From positions 59,223 through 123,222 of the IMG/VR virus record IMGVR_UViG_3300044977_000123: a stretch of 64,000 nucleotides of DNA. One strand, given 5' to 3'. Both the position numbers and the translations under genes were made by a program. Origin of the DNA: a virus. The notes under the pieces were generated by a model that saw only the letters and a program-made list of their open reading frames with translations, made no database searches and was not told the DNA's origin. Positions 6,841 to 15,684 of the stretch are shown here, one piece after another. The stretch's first letter is position 1. Each line of letters opens with the position of its first letter.

Positions 6841-7383
6841 GTGCCGATAATGGGAAATCTCCTAAATTACAACGACGAATCCGTTGAGACTTCCCTCGGT
6901 GACTGGGCGGTCTCCGGATCCGGATCCCCGACGCTGACGCAGTCGACGACGCACGCTCTCGACGGCACGCACTCCATGCAGATCGTGTCGTCGACCTCCG
7001 GGTTCTGCGGCGTCGTCTGGAATGCGGCGTCGATTCCCGTGAGCCTCGGTACGACCTACACCCTGTCGTTTTGGATCTACACGACGCTGACGGGGCGCAC
7101 CGCCAGTGCAGAGATCAACTGGTACGACGGGGCGACGTACCTCAGCGACGCCGCCAACACCATCCTGATCACCGCGAACACGTGGACTAACGTGGCCGTC
7201 CAGTCCACCCCTGCCGCCACCACGACCGCGTGCGTCCCGCTGGCACTCGGCATCTCCAACGCCGCCTCGCAGACGTTCTGGATCGACGAGATTTTCTTTG
7301 GCGTGTTGCCGGACATTCCCGGCGGCGCCGTCAACCCGGTCCACAGCACCACGCAGGCCGTCTCCCGCGCACACCTCTGGTGA
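6841..7383 (+). CDS. Carbohydrate-binding-module-like virion protein
   Basis: 180 aa from GTG 6841. It fits the jelly-roll pattern of CBM4/9-type modules: an N-terminal SVETSLGDWAVSGSGSPTLT, a HSMQIVSSTSG strand, and then the TYTLSFWIYTTLTGRTASAE and ANTWTNVAVQST strands typical of that fold. Such modules in phages bind cell-surface glycans. Probably an adhesin. It lies within the fibre module. Confidence 0.65.
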   Translation: MPIMGNLLNYNDESVETSLGDWAVSGSGSPTLTQSTTHALDGTHSMQIVSSTSGFCGVVWNAASIPVSLGTTYTLSFWIYTTLTGRTASAEINWYDGATYLSDAANTILITANTWTNVAVQSTPAATTTACVPLALGISNAASQTFWIDEIFFGVLPDIPGGAVNPVHSTTQAVSRAHLW

Positions 7384-7393
7384 GGAGGCCCTG

Positions 7394-7900
7394 ATGGCGC
7401 AGTTCATCGCCTACAACTCGGCACTGTCGACGACCACGGCCATCGACCCGGGCACGTCGTACGCCACCGGCGCGAAGGTCGCCCTGCAGCTCGGGATCCC
7501 GTCGGGCGGTCAGATCGAGCTCGTCGAGTGGGGCGTGTCGCTCGGCACAGTGCAGGCCACCGCGGCGAACCTCGAGGTCTGCTCGACTGCGACGGCGTCG
7601 ACGATGTCCACGGCCCACTCCACGACGACGATCTGCAACATCCTCGACCCCAACGGCGCCACGTCCCGGCTGACGATGAGTACCTCGGCGACGGGCTTCG
7701 GCAACGGTGCGATCACCTCCAACACGTCTTTGCGGCCCGTCGACAGGCAGAACCTGTTCTCGTCCTACGCCAAGATCTGGCCGCTCGGCGCCTACCCGAA
7801 GTTCGGGGCGACAGGCGCGGCCCAGTACCTGCAGCTGCGCATCAACACGGCGGCCACGGTCAACGCATACGCGTACTTCGTGTTCAACGAGCTGATCTAG
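7394..7900 (+). CDS. Beta-rich structural protein
   Basis: 168 aa from ATG 7394, preceded by GAGGAGG. It is beta-rich with few charges (GGQIELVEWGVSLG, YLQLRINTAATVNAYAYFVF). No enzyme motif. Its neighbours and composition suggest a virion component. It ends 13 bases before the long repeat protein. Confidence 0.6.
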   Translation: MAQFIAYNSALSTTTAIDPGTSYATGAKVALQLGIPSGGQIELVEWGVSLGTVQATAANLEVCSTATASTMSTAHSTTTICNILDPNGATSRLTMSTSATGFGNGAITSNTSLRPVDRQNLFSSYAKIWPLGAYPKFGATGAAQYLQLRINTAATVNAYAYFVFNELI

Positions 7901-7913
7901 CCGGGGGCGACCG

Positions 7914-9968
7914 ATGGCTCGTCTCGGCCGGTCCTATCCGGATCATGTGCGGCTCGGCGGCGACCTGCCTTCCGCCGCAGTCCCGGTCACCATCGCCGGG
8001 GTGTCCGCGACCGTTGCTGTGTCCGCTGTTGCGGGCACCGTTGGCGCGGGTTGCACAGTCGCAGGCCCAGTGGCGACGGTCGGCGTCAAAGCCCAGCCGG
8101 GTACGGCCGGGGTCCGCATCGCGGGCGCGACGGCCGCCGTCAAGGTGGCCGCCGTAGCTGGGGCCGTCAAGGTCACGCTGCCCGGCGCTGCTGGAACGAT
8201 CGCAGTCAAGGCCGCTGCCGGATCGGTCAAGGCCGGCTGCACGGTCACTGGCACCACCGCGGCAGTCATTGTCGCTGCTGCCGCCGGGTCAGTCCATGCT
8301 GGCTGCACCGTCGCCGGTACGGTCGCCGCCGTCAAGGCAACGGCCGTCGCGGGTACGCCCGTCGTCCGCACCCCGGGCACTACTGCGGTGGCAAAGGTCG
8401 CCGGGGTTGTCGGGGTCGCGAATACTGCGGCACCGGGCTCGACCGCTCACCTCATCGTCGCCGCGGTCGCCGGCGCGGTCCGTGCCGGAGCGACCGTTGC
8501 GGGGCAGGCTGCTGCGGTCGCGGTCGCCGCGCCTGCGGGCAGCGTTCACGCCGGTTGCACGGTCGCCGGGGCTGTTGCCGAGGCCGTCGTCGTTGCCTGT
8601 GCGGGGACGGCGGTCGTCGCCGCGCCCGGTGTCGCCGCCACGGCCAAGACCACGGCAGTCGCTGGGCTCGCGCACGGCACCGTCCCCGGCAGCACGGCTC
8701 CCCTCGAGGTCAACTCCCCGGCGGGCAGCGTCCATGCGGGTGCGGCCATCGCGGGGCCCGTCGCGCACGTTGAGGTCGCAGCTGCGGCAGGCGCCGTCCA
8801 TGGCGGCGCGACCATCAGCGGCCCAGTCGCCGCCGTCGCCGTTACCGCGCCTGCCGGACAGTCATCCGTCACCGTCACCGGCTCGGCCGCGCACACCGCA
8901 GTCACCGCCGTCGCGGGGACCGTCCACGTCATCGCGCCCGGAGCAGCGGCCCGGATCAACCTCACCGCTTCTGCGGGGAGCTTCGCGGCGGGCCAGGACA
9001 TCACCGGCACCCCGGCTCAGGTCGCGGTCACCGCACTGCCCGGACTGGTCCTCACCGGCGCCGGAGCCGCAGGCGTAGCAGCCACCGTCGGCGTTCACGC
9101 GGTCGCCGGAACCATCCACGCCGGGTGCACACTGGCCGGCGCAGTCGCGCAGGCAACTGTCACCGCAGCCGCGGGCACGGTCGACATCGGCGCCACGGTC
9201 CAGGGTGCTGCCACCCGGATCACAGTCGAGGCTCCGGCCGGCGCGGTCCATGCTGGCTGCACCGTCGCCGGACCGGTCGCGCTGGTCGCGGTCAACGCCA
9301 TAGCGGGCACCGTGCAGGCGGGCAGTTCGGCTACCGTCTCCGGTGTCCCCGCGATCGTGGCCGTCAGTGCCCCGGGCGGGCAGTTCCACGCCGGTGCCGC
9401 CATTGCTGGGGCCACGGCCAGCATTCGGGCGAGCGCCGTAGCAGGCACCGTCCACGCTGCGGCGACGATCACCGGCAGCACGGCGCACGTCACCGCGACC
9501 GCCGTTCCGGGGACGGCCAACGGCGGCACGAACATCCTCGGCGCCGCCGGAAGCATCCGCGCCACGTCCGTGGCCGGCGCGACCGGCATCACCGTGGACG
9601 GCATCGTCCCCGAACTGACCGTCACCGCCCTGGCTGGCACTGTCCGGATCGGCCGGACGATCCTCGGCGTCGCCGTCACGATCACCGTCGGAGCACCCGG
9701 CGGAACCGTCATCGCCGGGCAGGTCGTCGTCGGGGCAGTCGCCCGCGTCTCGACCACCGCACCCGCCGGGTCGGTCGCCATCGAGGCGCCCGTCTACCCG
9801 GAGTTCACCGTCGCCGCGGCGCCCCCCGGTTGGGCCGCAACCGCGCCGGCCTACTCCGAGTGGGGCGCGCGGGATCCCGGGAGCGCGTGGAGCGTGCAGG
9901 ACGACGGCGACGACTGGCAGGCGGCGGAGACCCCCGCCGGCTGGAGTGCACGCGACGCAGACAGATAG
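7914..9968 (+). CDS. Tandem-repeat fibre-like protein (about 28 repeats)
   Basis: 684 aa from ATG 7914 with GGGGGCG upstream. From about residue 29 to 626 it consists of about 28 units, mostly 20 or 22 residues, each starting with Gly: roughly G-x-x-A-x-V-x-V-x-A-x-A-G-x-V-x-A-G-x-x-V-x. Ala, Gly, Val and Thr dominate and aromatic residues are nearly absent. Several units carry HAGCTVAG, so a Cys recurs at one position. The last 58 residues differ (Trp-rich, e.g. WSVQDDGDDWQ). Regular unit length and alternating hydrophobic residues suggest a stacked beta coil, used as a rigid spacer or fibre. No known family recognised. Confidence 0.75.
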   Translation: MARLGRSYPDHVRLGGDLPSAAVPVTIAGVSATVAVSAVAGTVGAGCTVAGPVATVGVKAQPGTAGVRIAGATAAVKVAAVAGAVKVTLPGAAGTIAVKAAAGSVKAGCTVTGTTAAVIVAAAAGSVHAGCTVAGTVAAVKATAVAGTPVVRTPGTTAVAKVAGVVGVANTAAPGSTAHLIVAAVAGAVRAGATVAGQAAAVAVAAPAGSVHAGCTVAGAVAEAVVVACAGTAVVAAPGVAATAKTTAVAGLAHGTVPGSTAPLEVNSPAGSVHAGAAIAGPVAHVEVAAAAGAVHGGATISGPVAAVAVTAPAGQSSVTVTGSAAHTAVTAVAGTVHVIAPGAAARINLTASAGSFAAGQDITGTPAQVAVTALPGLVLTGAGAAGVAATVGVHAVAGTIHAGCTLAGAVAQATVTAAAGTVDIGATVQGAATRITVEAPAGAVHAGCTVAGPVALVAVNAIAGTVQAGSSATVSGVPAIVAVSAPGGQFHAGAAIAGATASIRASAVAGTVHAAATITGSTAHVTATAVPGTANGGTNILGAAGSIRATSVAGATGITVDGIVPELTVTALAGTVRIGRTILGVAVTITVGAPGGTVIAGQVVVGAVARVSTTAPAGSVAIEAPVYPEFTVAAAPPGWAATAPAYSEWGARDPGSAWSVQDDGDDWQAAETPAGWSARDADR
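7998..9791 (+). repeat. Coding tandem repeats, 60 or 66 bp units
   Basis: About 28 consecutive degenerate units of 60 or 66 bp (one of 72) encode the Gly-led repeats of the fibre-like protein. The DNA is diverged between copies while the amino-acid pattern is kept, so the array is old or under selection. Confidence 0.75.
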
Positions 9969-9977
9969 GGGGCTGCC

Positions 9978-10304
9978 GTGGCGCATTCCCAATCGCAGGC
10001 GTCGAGGCAGTTCGTCCGTGCCGTGGTCACTCCGATCGTCGGCGGGCAGCCGTACAACCCGACGGCGGATGTCGTCGCTTTCGCGTTCACGGAGCCGGGG
10101 GCTTCGGCGCTCGGCGTGCAGTGGTTCAGCGCCGAGTGGGCCAGCAGTGAGAGCACCGGCAGTGGCGGCTACCTCGCGCAGTGCCTCGTCGGCCCCGGTG
10201 GCACCGTGCAACTAGCTCCCGGCAGCTACCAGGTGTGGGTGATGGTCACCGACAACCCGGAGATCCCGGTCCTTCCCGCGTACTTGCTGACGATCAGCTG
10301 TTGA
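9978..10304 (+). CDS. Small beta-sandwich structural protein
   Basis: 108 aa from GTG 9978 with TAGGGGG upstream. Strand pattern QFVRAVVTPIVGGQ, VVAFAFTEPG, VQLAPGSYQVWVMVTDNPE resembles an Ig-like domain. It sits 10 bases before the large tail-fibre gene and may be an adaptor or chaperone for it. No family assigned. Confidence 0.55.
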   Translation: MAHSQSQASRQFVRAVVTPIVGGQPYNPTADVVAFAFTEPGASALGVQWFSAEWASSESTGSGGYLAQCLVGPGGTVQLAPGSYQVWVMVTDNPEIPVLPAYLLTISC

Positions 10305-10314
10305 GGGGGCGACG

Positions 10315-12642
10315 ATGCCGCTCCCCGGGAACCTGACCGCAGTCACGCTGACCGGCACGTACGTCACTGCTGTCGGCACGCCGTGTTCGGGCAGTGTCAC
10401 GTTCTACCTGGATGCGGTGATCGCCGACGCCACGGGCTCGGTCATCCTGTATCCGTCGGCGACGGCCGCGACCTTGGACGTCAACGGGCACTTCTCGATC
10501 GAGCTTCCGGCGACCGATGACACGCACCTGTACCCGGAGCCGTTCACGTACCGGGTCCTGGAGAAGCTGACTGGCGCTCAGCCGCGCGTCTACAGCATCT
10601 CGCTGCCCAGCGATCTCGCGCCGACCGTCGACCTGTCGACGCTCACCCCGTCGCAGTCGATCAACCCGGTCGGTGTGGCGATCACCGGGACGCCGACGGC
10701 CGGGCAGGTCCCGACCGCGACCGGGCCCAGCACTGCGGACTGGCAGACGCCGACGGGCGGCGCGGGCGACCTGCTTGCGGCCAACAACCTCAGCGACGTC
10801 GAGAGCCCCTCGACGGCCCGCACGAATCTGGGCCTCGGCAACTCGGCCGTGCTGAACGTCGGCACGACCAGCAGCACCGTTGCCGCTGGGAACGATGCGC
10901 GGATCACGGGCGCGGCGCAGAAGTCGGCGAACCTGTCCGACCTGGCGTCAGCGAGCGCGGCCCGCACGAGCCTCGGGCTTGGCGGTGCCGCTGTTCTCAA
11001 TGTCGGCACCACCTCAGGGACGGTTGCCGCAGGCAACGACGCCCGGTTCCCCACAGTCCAGCCGTGGGTCTTCGACGCGGTTCAGCACGGTGGCGCGGTC
11101 GGCGACGGCCAGTGGGTCAACGACGCCGCGATCACCGTCGGCACGAACGTCCTGACGTCGGCGTCCGGAAAGTTCACGCCCGGCGACGCCACGAAGGCGT
11201 GCATCCTGCACTACTCCTCGGCCAGTGGAGACGCCCAGGTCGGAACGATCGAGACCTACGTGTCCGCCAACGAGGTCCTGCTGTCCATCAATGCGGGCAC
11301 GACCGTGACCGGCGGGACGTTCCTGTGGGGCACCGACGACACGATGGCGTGGCGGACGTGCGTCAACGACGGCACCGCCTACGCGCAGGCCCACGGCGGC
11401 ACCTATCGGGTGTACACGCCGCCGCCTCCGGTCGGCGCGTTCTACATGGCCGCAGGGCCGCTGGTCACGGACCTCGACGGGAATGCGCAGATCCCGCTGC
11501 CGCCGATCGCCGACACCGGCCAGACCATCACCCTGGACTGGGTGCAGGAGGGCGCGAGTAGCGCCCCGCAGTCCTGGAACTCGCTGTCGCCCGCGTTCAA
11601 CGGGGCGACGATCGTCTCCGCCGGGATCTTCGCCAACGCCACCGATCAGGGCAACTCCGTTGGCGACTTCGGCAACCCGTGCGTCATCGGCGGCCCGGCG
11701 CAGGCGTCCGGCTACGGGCAGAGCGGCAAGTTCAGCAACATGATCGTCAAGTTTTCGGGGACGATCCTCACCACCCACAGCAGATTCGGCCTGTCGTACT
11801 GCGGCCTGGACTTCACCAGCGTCAAAGCCGAACTGCCGGACGCCTACGTCGGCTCGACGGGCTGCGTCGCCCGCAACGACTACGAGGCGTTCGCCGGTTT
11901 CAGTACCGGCTACAGCATCGGGATTCTGATGCCCGCCGACGGCAACAACGACCTGTCGGTCATCGGCAGCGTCACCATCGGCGGCGGGTACGCGTTCGGG
12001 ATCGTGCTTCCCGAGCACTGCACGATCCACCGGCTGTGCGTCCTGTACTGCTCCGGCGCACTGTGCCCGGACGGCAACTACGACGGATCCGTCGGCTCGG
12101 TGCACTCCAGTGCGGCAACGCTGATCTCCGTCGAGTCCTGCACCTGGATCGTCCAGATCTTCGGGAAGGGCAGCGACGGCGTCGGCCCGACGTTCCACTA
12201 CCGCATCGACACCGAGACGTCGCTGCCCCGCTTCGGCGACCGCAACGGCGGCCTCGACATGGGGGCCGCGAAAGGCGAGATCGAACTCGGCGGGAGCTTC
12301 ACCAGGAGCGGCCTGATCCTCGACGGACCACCCGGATTCGACCTGATCGACGTCAACGACACAGGGACGCCGGTCGCAGGCAACTACACGATCTCGTACT
12401 TTGACACGCTGCTGATGGTCAACGCTGCCGCCGGGAACCTCACGATCACGCTGCCGACCGCAGTGAGCTTCCCTGTCCGGAAGCGCTTCGAGCTGCGGCG
12501 CGACGACAGCAGCGGCAACACGGTGACGCTCGCCGCGCCCGGGGGCGAGACAGTCAACGGCGTGGCCAGCGTGCCGATCATTGCGACACCGTACTCACGG
12601 GTGACCGCAGCGGCCTACAACGGCGAATGGACGGTGGGGTGA
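10315..12642 (+). CDS. Tail fibre / receptor-binding protein
   Basis: 775 aa from ATG 10315 after GAGGGGG. Residues 1-130 form a small N-terminal head. Then come two copies of a fibre repeat, NLSDVESPSTARTNLGLG and NLSDLASASAARTSLGLG, each followed by VLNVGTTS and VAAGNDAR. Such repeats are typical of phage tail fibres. A long beta-rich part (about 250-700) with FDAVQHGGAVGDG at its start suggests a right-handed beta-helix of the pectate-lyase type, which in phages often binds or cuts polysaccharide. No catalytic residues can be assigned by eye. Confidence 0.75.
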   Translation: MPLPGNLTAVTLTGTYVTAVGTPCSGSVTFYLDAVIADATGSVILYPSATAATLDVNGHFSIELPATDDTHLYPEPFTYRVLEKLTGAQPRVYSISLPSDLAPTVDLSTLTPSQSINPVGVAITGTPTAGQVPTATGPSTADWQTPTGGAGDLLAANNLSDVESPSTARTNLGLGNSAVLNVGTTSSTVAAGNDARITGAAQKSANLSDLASASAARTSLGLGGAAVLNVGTTSGTVAAGNDARFPTVQPWVFDAVQHGGAVGDGQWVNDAAITVGTNVLTSASGKFTPGDATKACILHYSSASGDAQVGTIETYVSANEVLLSINAGTTVTGGTFLWGTDDTMAWRTCVNDGTAYAQAHGGTYRVYTPPPPVGAFYMAAGPLVTDLDGNAQIPLPPIADTGQTITLDWVQEGASSAPQSWNSLSPAFNGATIVSAGIFANATDQGNSVGDFGNPCVIGGPAQASGYGQSGKFSNMIVKFSGTILTTHSRFGLSYCGLDFTSVKAELPDAYVGSTGCVARNDYEAFAGFSTGYSIGILMPADGNNDLSVIGSVTIGGGYAFGIVLPEHCTIHRLCVLYCSGALCPDGNYDGSVGSVHSSAATLISVESCTWIVQIFGKGSDGVGPTFHYRIDTETSLPRFGDRNGGLDMGAAKGEIELGGSFTRSGLILDGPPGFDLIDVNDTGTPVAGNYTISYFDTLLMVNAAAGNLTITLPTAVSFPVRKRFELRRDDSSGNTVTLAAPGGETVNGVASVPIIATPYSRVTAAAYNGEWTVG

Positions 12643-12644
12643 CC

Positions 12645-13103
12645 ATGATGCCGCCCAAGAAGAACGACTCCGTCGAAGCACCCCCGCTGGTGCTCACCCC
12701 CACTCCCCCCAGCCCGGCCCCGACCTGCCACAGCACCGGATGCACCGAGAAGCCGCTCGTGCAGTGGCGGCGACGCCTCACCCCGGACGAGCTCGCGGTC
12801 GAGCTGGCCATCGAGCAGGGCAAGAGGGATGCCGCTTTCCTGCTCCGCGACACCCAGAAGCCGCCGCCCGTCGTCGCGCCGATGCCCACCGGCGCCGACT
12901 ACGTCCGCGCCGTCTACGCCTGCGGCCAGCACGCCATCGGCATCGACGCCGCCGCACTCGTCCACCAAGCCACCTGCGCCGGCCCGAACTCGACGATCCT
13001 GCCCAGTTGCGGGTGCACGCCCGAGCCGACGCCCGAACCCGAACCCGTGGTGGAGCAGCCGCTGCCCGCGCACTGGGTCACAGCCATGGCAGGAGGCAGC
13101 TAG
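12645..13103 (+). CDS. Hypothetical Pro-rich protein
   Basis: 152 aa from ATG 12645 (a second ATG follows directly). Pro-rich ends (APPLVLTPTPPSPAP and CTPEPTPEPEP) flank a helical middle with scattered Cys (CHSTGCTEKP, YACGQHAIGI, CGCTPEP). It lies between fibre and small terminase genes, and the next start overlaps its stop codon by one base. Function unknown. Confidence 0.6.
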   Translation: MMPPKKNDSVEAPPLVLTPTPPSPAPTCHSTGCTEKPLVQWRRRLTPDELAVELAIEQGKRDAAFLLRDTQKPPPVVAPMPTGADYVRAVYACGQHAIGIDAAALVHQATCAGPNSTILPSCGCTPEPTPEPEPVVEQPLPAHWVTAMAGGS

Positions 13104-13783
13104 TGCCTGCCCGTGTGCCCCGGCCGGGCGACATTCGCTGCCAGGGGATCTACGGCGAGAAGTACCGGATCGAGGAGCTGCGCGGCACTCAGTGCATCCA
13201 GACAGTCGACCCCGAAGACGCCTTCTGCGCCATGCACAAAGAGATCCCCGAGGAGCGCCGCTGCCACGGCAAGGGCAAGCCGCACTACGCCATGAGGAAT
13301 CAGACGGTGTGCGGCATCCACGGCGGCAAGAGCCCCCAGAACCTGCGCGCCGCCGAACGGCGACGAAGCCAAGAGAAGCTGGTGAAGCAGGTGACCCGGT
13401 TCCTAGAGAAGAACGGCTTCGACGCGGTCACCAACCCCCTCGAAGAGCTCCAGCAGGTCGCCGGTGAGACCGTCGCCATCAAGGACTACCTCCGCGGCTT
13501 CGTCCAGAAGATCGAGGACATCCGCTACCAGGGCGGCTCCGGCGAGCAGATCCGCGGCGAACTCCAGGCCTACCAGGCGGCCCTGCGCGACACGGTCAAC
13601 GTCCTGTCCATCATGGCCAGGCTGGACATCGACAGTCGCCTCGTCCGCGTGGAGGAGGCGAAGGCGGCCCTGCTGATCGCCGCCGTGAACGGTGCACTGG
13701 TCGACGCCGGCGTGGCCGGTGAACTCGCCCAGCGGATTCGGGACGCCATTGCCAATCGGCTGGAGGCCATCGAGCGAGCCTGA
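13103..13783 (+). CDS. terS: Terminase small subunit-like protein
   Basis: 226 aa. GTG 13103 has a perfect AGGAGG 6 bases upstream. Two Cys/His clusters at the N-terminus (GDIRCQGIYG, AFCAMHKE, RRCHGKGKPHYAMRNQTVCG) end in IHGGKSPQNLRAAERRRSQE, the HGG-x-x-P motif seen in many actinophage small terminases. A helical part (FVQKIEDIRYQGG, VNVLSIMARLDIDS) could oligomerise. It lies directly upstream of the large terminase. It would recognise phage DNA for packaging. Confidence 0.7.
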   Translation: MPARVPRPGDIRCQGIYGEKYRIEELRGTQCIQTVDPEDAFCAMHKEIPEERRCHGKGKPHYAMRNQTVCGIHGGKSPQNLRAAERRRSQEKLVKQVTRFLEKNGFDAVTNPLEELQQVAGETVAIKDYLRGFVQKIEDIRYQGGSGEQIRGELQAYQAALRDTVNVLSIMARLDIDSRLVRVEEAKAALLIAAVNGALVDAGVAGELAQRIRDAIANRLEAIERA

Positions 13784-13793
13784 GGGGGCGTCA

Positions 13794-15293
13794 ATGCCCG
13801 GACTCCTCGGCCTGACCGCAGTCGGATTGCGTTCCCATTCGCGGGCGAGCGCCGACGCGGAGCACTACCAGCGCGACCCTGCAGCGTGGGCGCACGACAA
13901 GCTCGGCGAGCACCTGTGGTCCAAGCAGGTCGAGATCGCCGAGTCGGTGCGGGATCGCCGCCTCACGGCAGTCCAGTCCTGCCACGGCACGGGAAAGTCG
14001 TTCGTGGCTTCCCGGCTGACGGCATGGTGGCTGGACATCCACCCGCCCGGGGAGGCCCGGGTCGTGACCACCGCGCCGACCGGGGACCAGGTCAAGGCGA
14101 TCCTCTGGTCGGAGATCAACGGGGCGTTCGCGAAGGCGCAGGCCCGCGGCAATCCCTTCATCGGGCGGATCAACGAGACCGACTGGAAGCTCGACAAGCG
14201 GCTGCTCGCCTTCGGCCGGAAGCCGAGCGACTACAACCCGCATGCGTTCCAGGGCATCCACGCCAAGTACGTCCTCGTGCTGCTCGACGAAGCATGCGGC
14301 ATCAACAAGCAGTTCTGGACAGCTGCGAATGCCATCGCGACGGGCGAGAACTGCCGCATCCTGGCCGTCGGCAACCCTGACGATCCGGGTTCGCACTTCG
14401 CCCGCGTCTGCGGTAGTGAGCGCTGGAACACGATCCGGATCTCGGCGTTCGACTCCCCGAACTTCACTGATGAGCCTGTCCCGGACGAGCTTCGGCCGAT
14501 GCTGGTCAGCCGCTCGTACGAGGAGGACATGCGCGCCGAGTACGGCGAGCAGTCACCGGTCTACATCTCCAAGGTGCTGGGCCTTTTCCCGTCCGATGCC
14601 GAGGACGGCGTGGTGCGCCTGTCCGCGCTGCGTGCCTGCTCGCAGCCGCGAGACGTCGAGCCCGCCCCGGAGCAACTGCTCCCAGTGGAACTCGGTGTCG
14701 ACCTCGGCGCCGGCGGCGACGAGACGTGCATCCGGGAGCGGCGGGGCATCATGGTCGGCCGCGAGTGGCGCACCCGTGACCGGGACCCGATCGTGGTGGC
14801 GAACCTGATCGTCGAGGCGATCCGTACGACGCACGCCACGGCGGTGAAGGTCGACTCGATCGGCATCGGCTGGGGCATCGTCGGGACGCTCCGCGAGCGC
14901 CAGCAGCAGGGCCAGCACACGGCGGACATCGTCGGCGTGAACGTCGGCACCACCTCCGCGCAGCCGCAGCGCTTCCCGCGCCTGCGGTCGCAGATCTGGT
15001 GGGAGATCGGCCGGCAACTGTCCGAGGATCACGGCTGGGACTTCTCCGCCCTGGATCCGGACGACCGCGAGCGGTTGATCCATCAGCTGACAGCGCCGAA
15101 GTACCTGCACGACTCCAGTCGCCGGATCGTGGTGGAGAAGAAGGAAGAGACGAAGAAGCGCCTCGGCCGCTCCCCCGACAACGCCGACGCGCTGCTGCTG
15201 GCCTTCTACTCAGGCGCCGGTGGACACGCCCAGGCCATGGACTGGCTGAACGCCTTCACCCCTCAAGCCCAGATGGCCGGGAGGCCCAGATGA
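13794..15293 (+). CDS. terL: Terminase large subunit
   Basis: 499 aa from ATG 13794 after GAGGGGG. This is the ATP-driven DNA-packaging motor and nuclease. Walker A is CHGTGKS (about 63-69), Walker B is VLVLLDEA (Asp-Glu about 165-166), and a coupling motif follows in ILAVGNPDDPGS. The C-terminal RNase H-like nuclease begins at LGVDLGAGGDET (Asp about 303), with a further acidic site at VKVDSIGIGWG and a terminal SPDNADALLLAFY. All expected motifs are present. It works with the small subunit upstream and the portal downstream. Confidence 0.92.
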   Translation: MPGLLGLTAVGLRSHSRASADAEHYQRDPAAWAHDKLGEHLWSKQVEIAESVRDRRLTAVQSCHGTGKSFVASRLTAWWLDIHPPGEARVVTTAPTGDQVKAILWSEINGAFAKAQARGNPFIGRINETDWKLDKRLLAFGRKPSDYNPHAFQGIHAKYVLVLLDEACGINKQFWTAANAIATGENCRILAVGNPDDPGSHFARVCGSERWNTIRISAFDSPNFTDEPVPDELRPMLVSRSYEEDMRAEYGEQSPVYISKVLGLFPSDAEDGVVRLSALRACSQPRDVEPAPEQLLPVELGVDLGAGGDETCIRERRGIMVGREWRTRDRDPIVVANLIVEAIRTTHATAVKVDSIGIGWGIVGTLRERQQQGQHTADIVGVNVGTTSAQPQRFPRLRSQIWWEIGRQLSEDHGWDFSALDPDDRERLIHQLTAPKYLHDSSRRIVVEKKEETKKRLGRSPDNADALLLAFYSGAGGHAQAMDWLNAFTPQAQMAGRPR

Positions 15294-15490
15294 TCCGCAT
15301 GCTCGCCCCTCGCTGCCCGGACCGGCGCAACCGGCCGTCGTTCCGGGTGCTGATCTGCCGCGCCGAGGGGGCCTGCTTGAAGTCGTGGACCGCGAACGGC
15401 CTTCCGGAGCTGAACCGGATGCTCGCCGAACGGGAAGCACACGAGAGTCTCTGCTCGACCGGGGTGTTCGCGTCGCTGGCCTCGTCGTAG
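15290..15490 (+). CDS. Small hypothetical protein
   Basis: 66 aa. ATG 15290 overlaps the terminase stop (ATGA). Arg-rich at the start (MLAPRCPDRRNRPSFRVLI). A mini-gene between terminase and portal, with no family recognised. Confidence 0.5.
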   Translation: MIRMLAPRCPDRRNRPSFRVLICRAEGACLKSWTANGLPELNRMLAEREAHESLCSTGVFASLASS

Positions 15491-15492
15491 CC

Positions 15493-15666
15493 ATGGAGTA
15501 CGGCTACATCTGCCACTGCGGCGCGAGGTTCTACAGCCCGAACGATCCCGTCGATGTCCGAGTCCGACTCGCCCTGCACGAGTGCCCCAACGACGAGGGC
15601 CGGGCAGCAGTCGAGGCCGTCCGCAATCAGCTCGAACGCCAAGGCATCCACATCGAATCCTTCTGA
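15493..15666 (+). CDS. Small CxC protein
   Basis: 57 aa from ATG 15493, two bases after the previous stop and without its own clear ribosome-binding site, so probably coupled. YICHCGARFYS, HECPNDEGR and a helical end with NQLERQGIHIESF. Potential zinc knuckle, function unknown. Confidence 0.5.
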   Translation: MEYGYICHCGARFYSPNDPVDVRVRLALHECPNDEGRAAVEAVRNQLERQGIHIESF

Positions 15667-15684
15667 TCCGAACGGGGGTGTCGG

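Noticed and set aside
7998-9791. Silk or elastin-type low-complexity artefact
   Set aside because: Unit length and hydrophobic pattern are held across about 28 copies while the DNA has diverged, which indicates selection on a fold.
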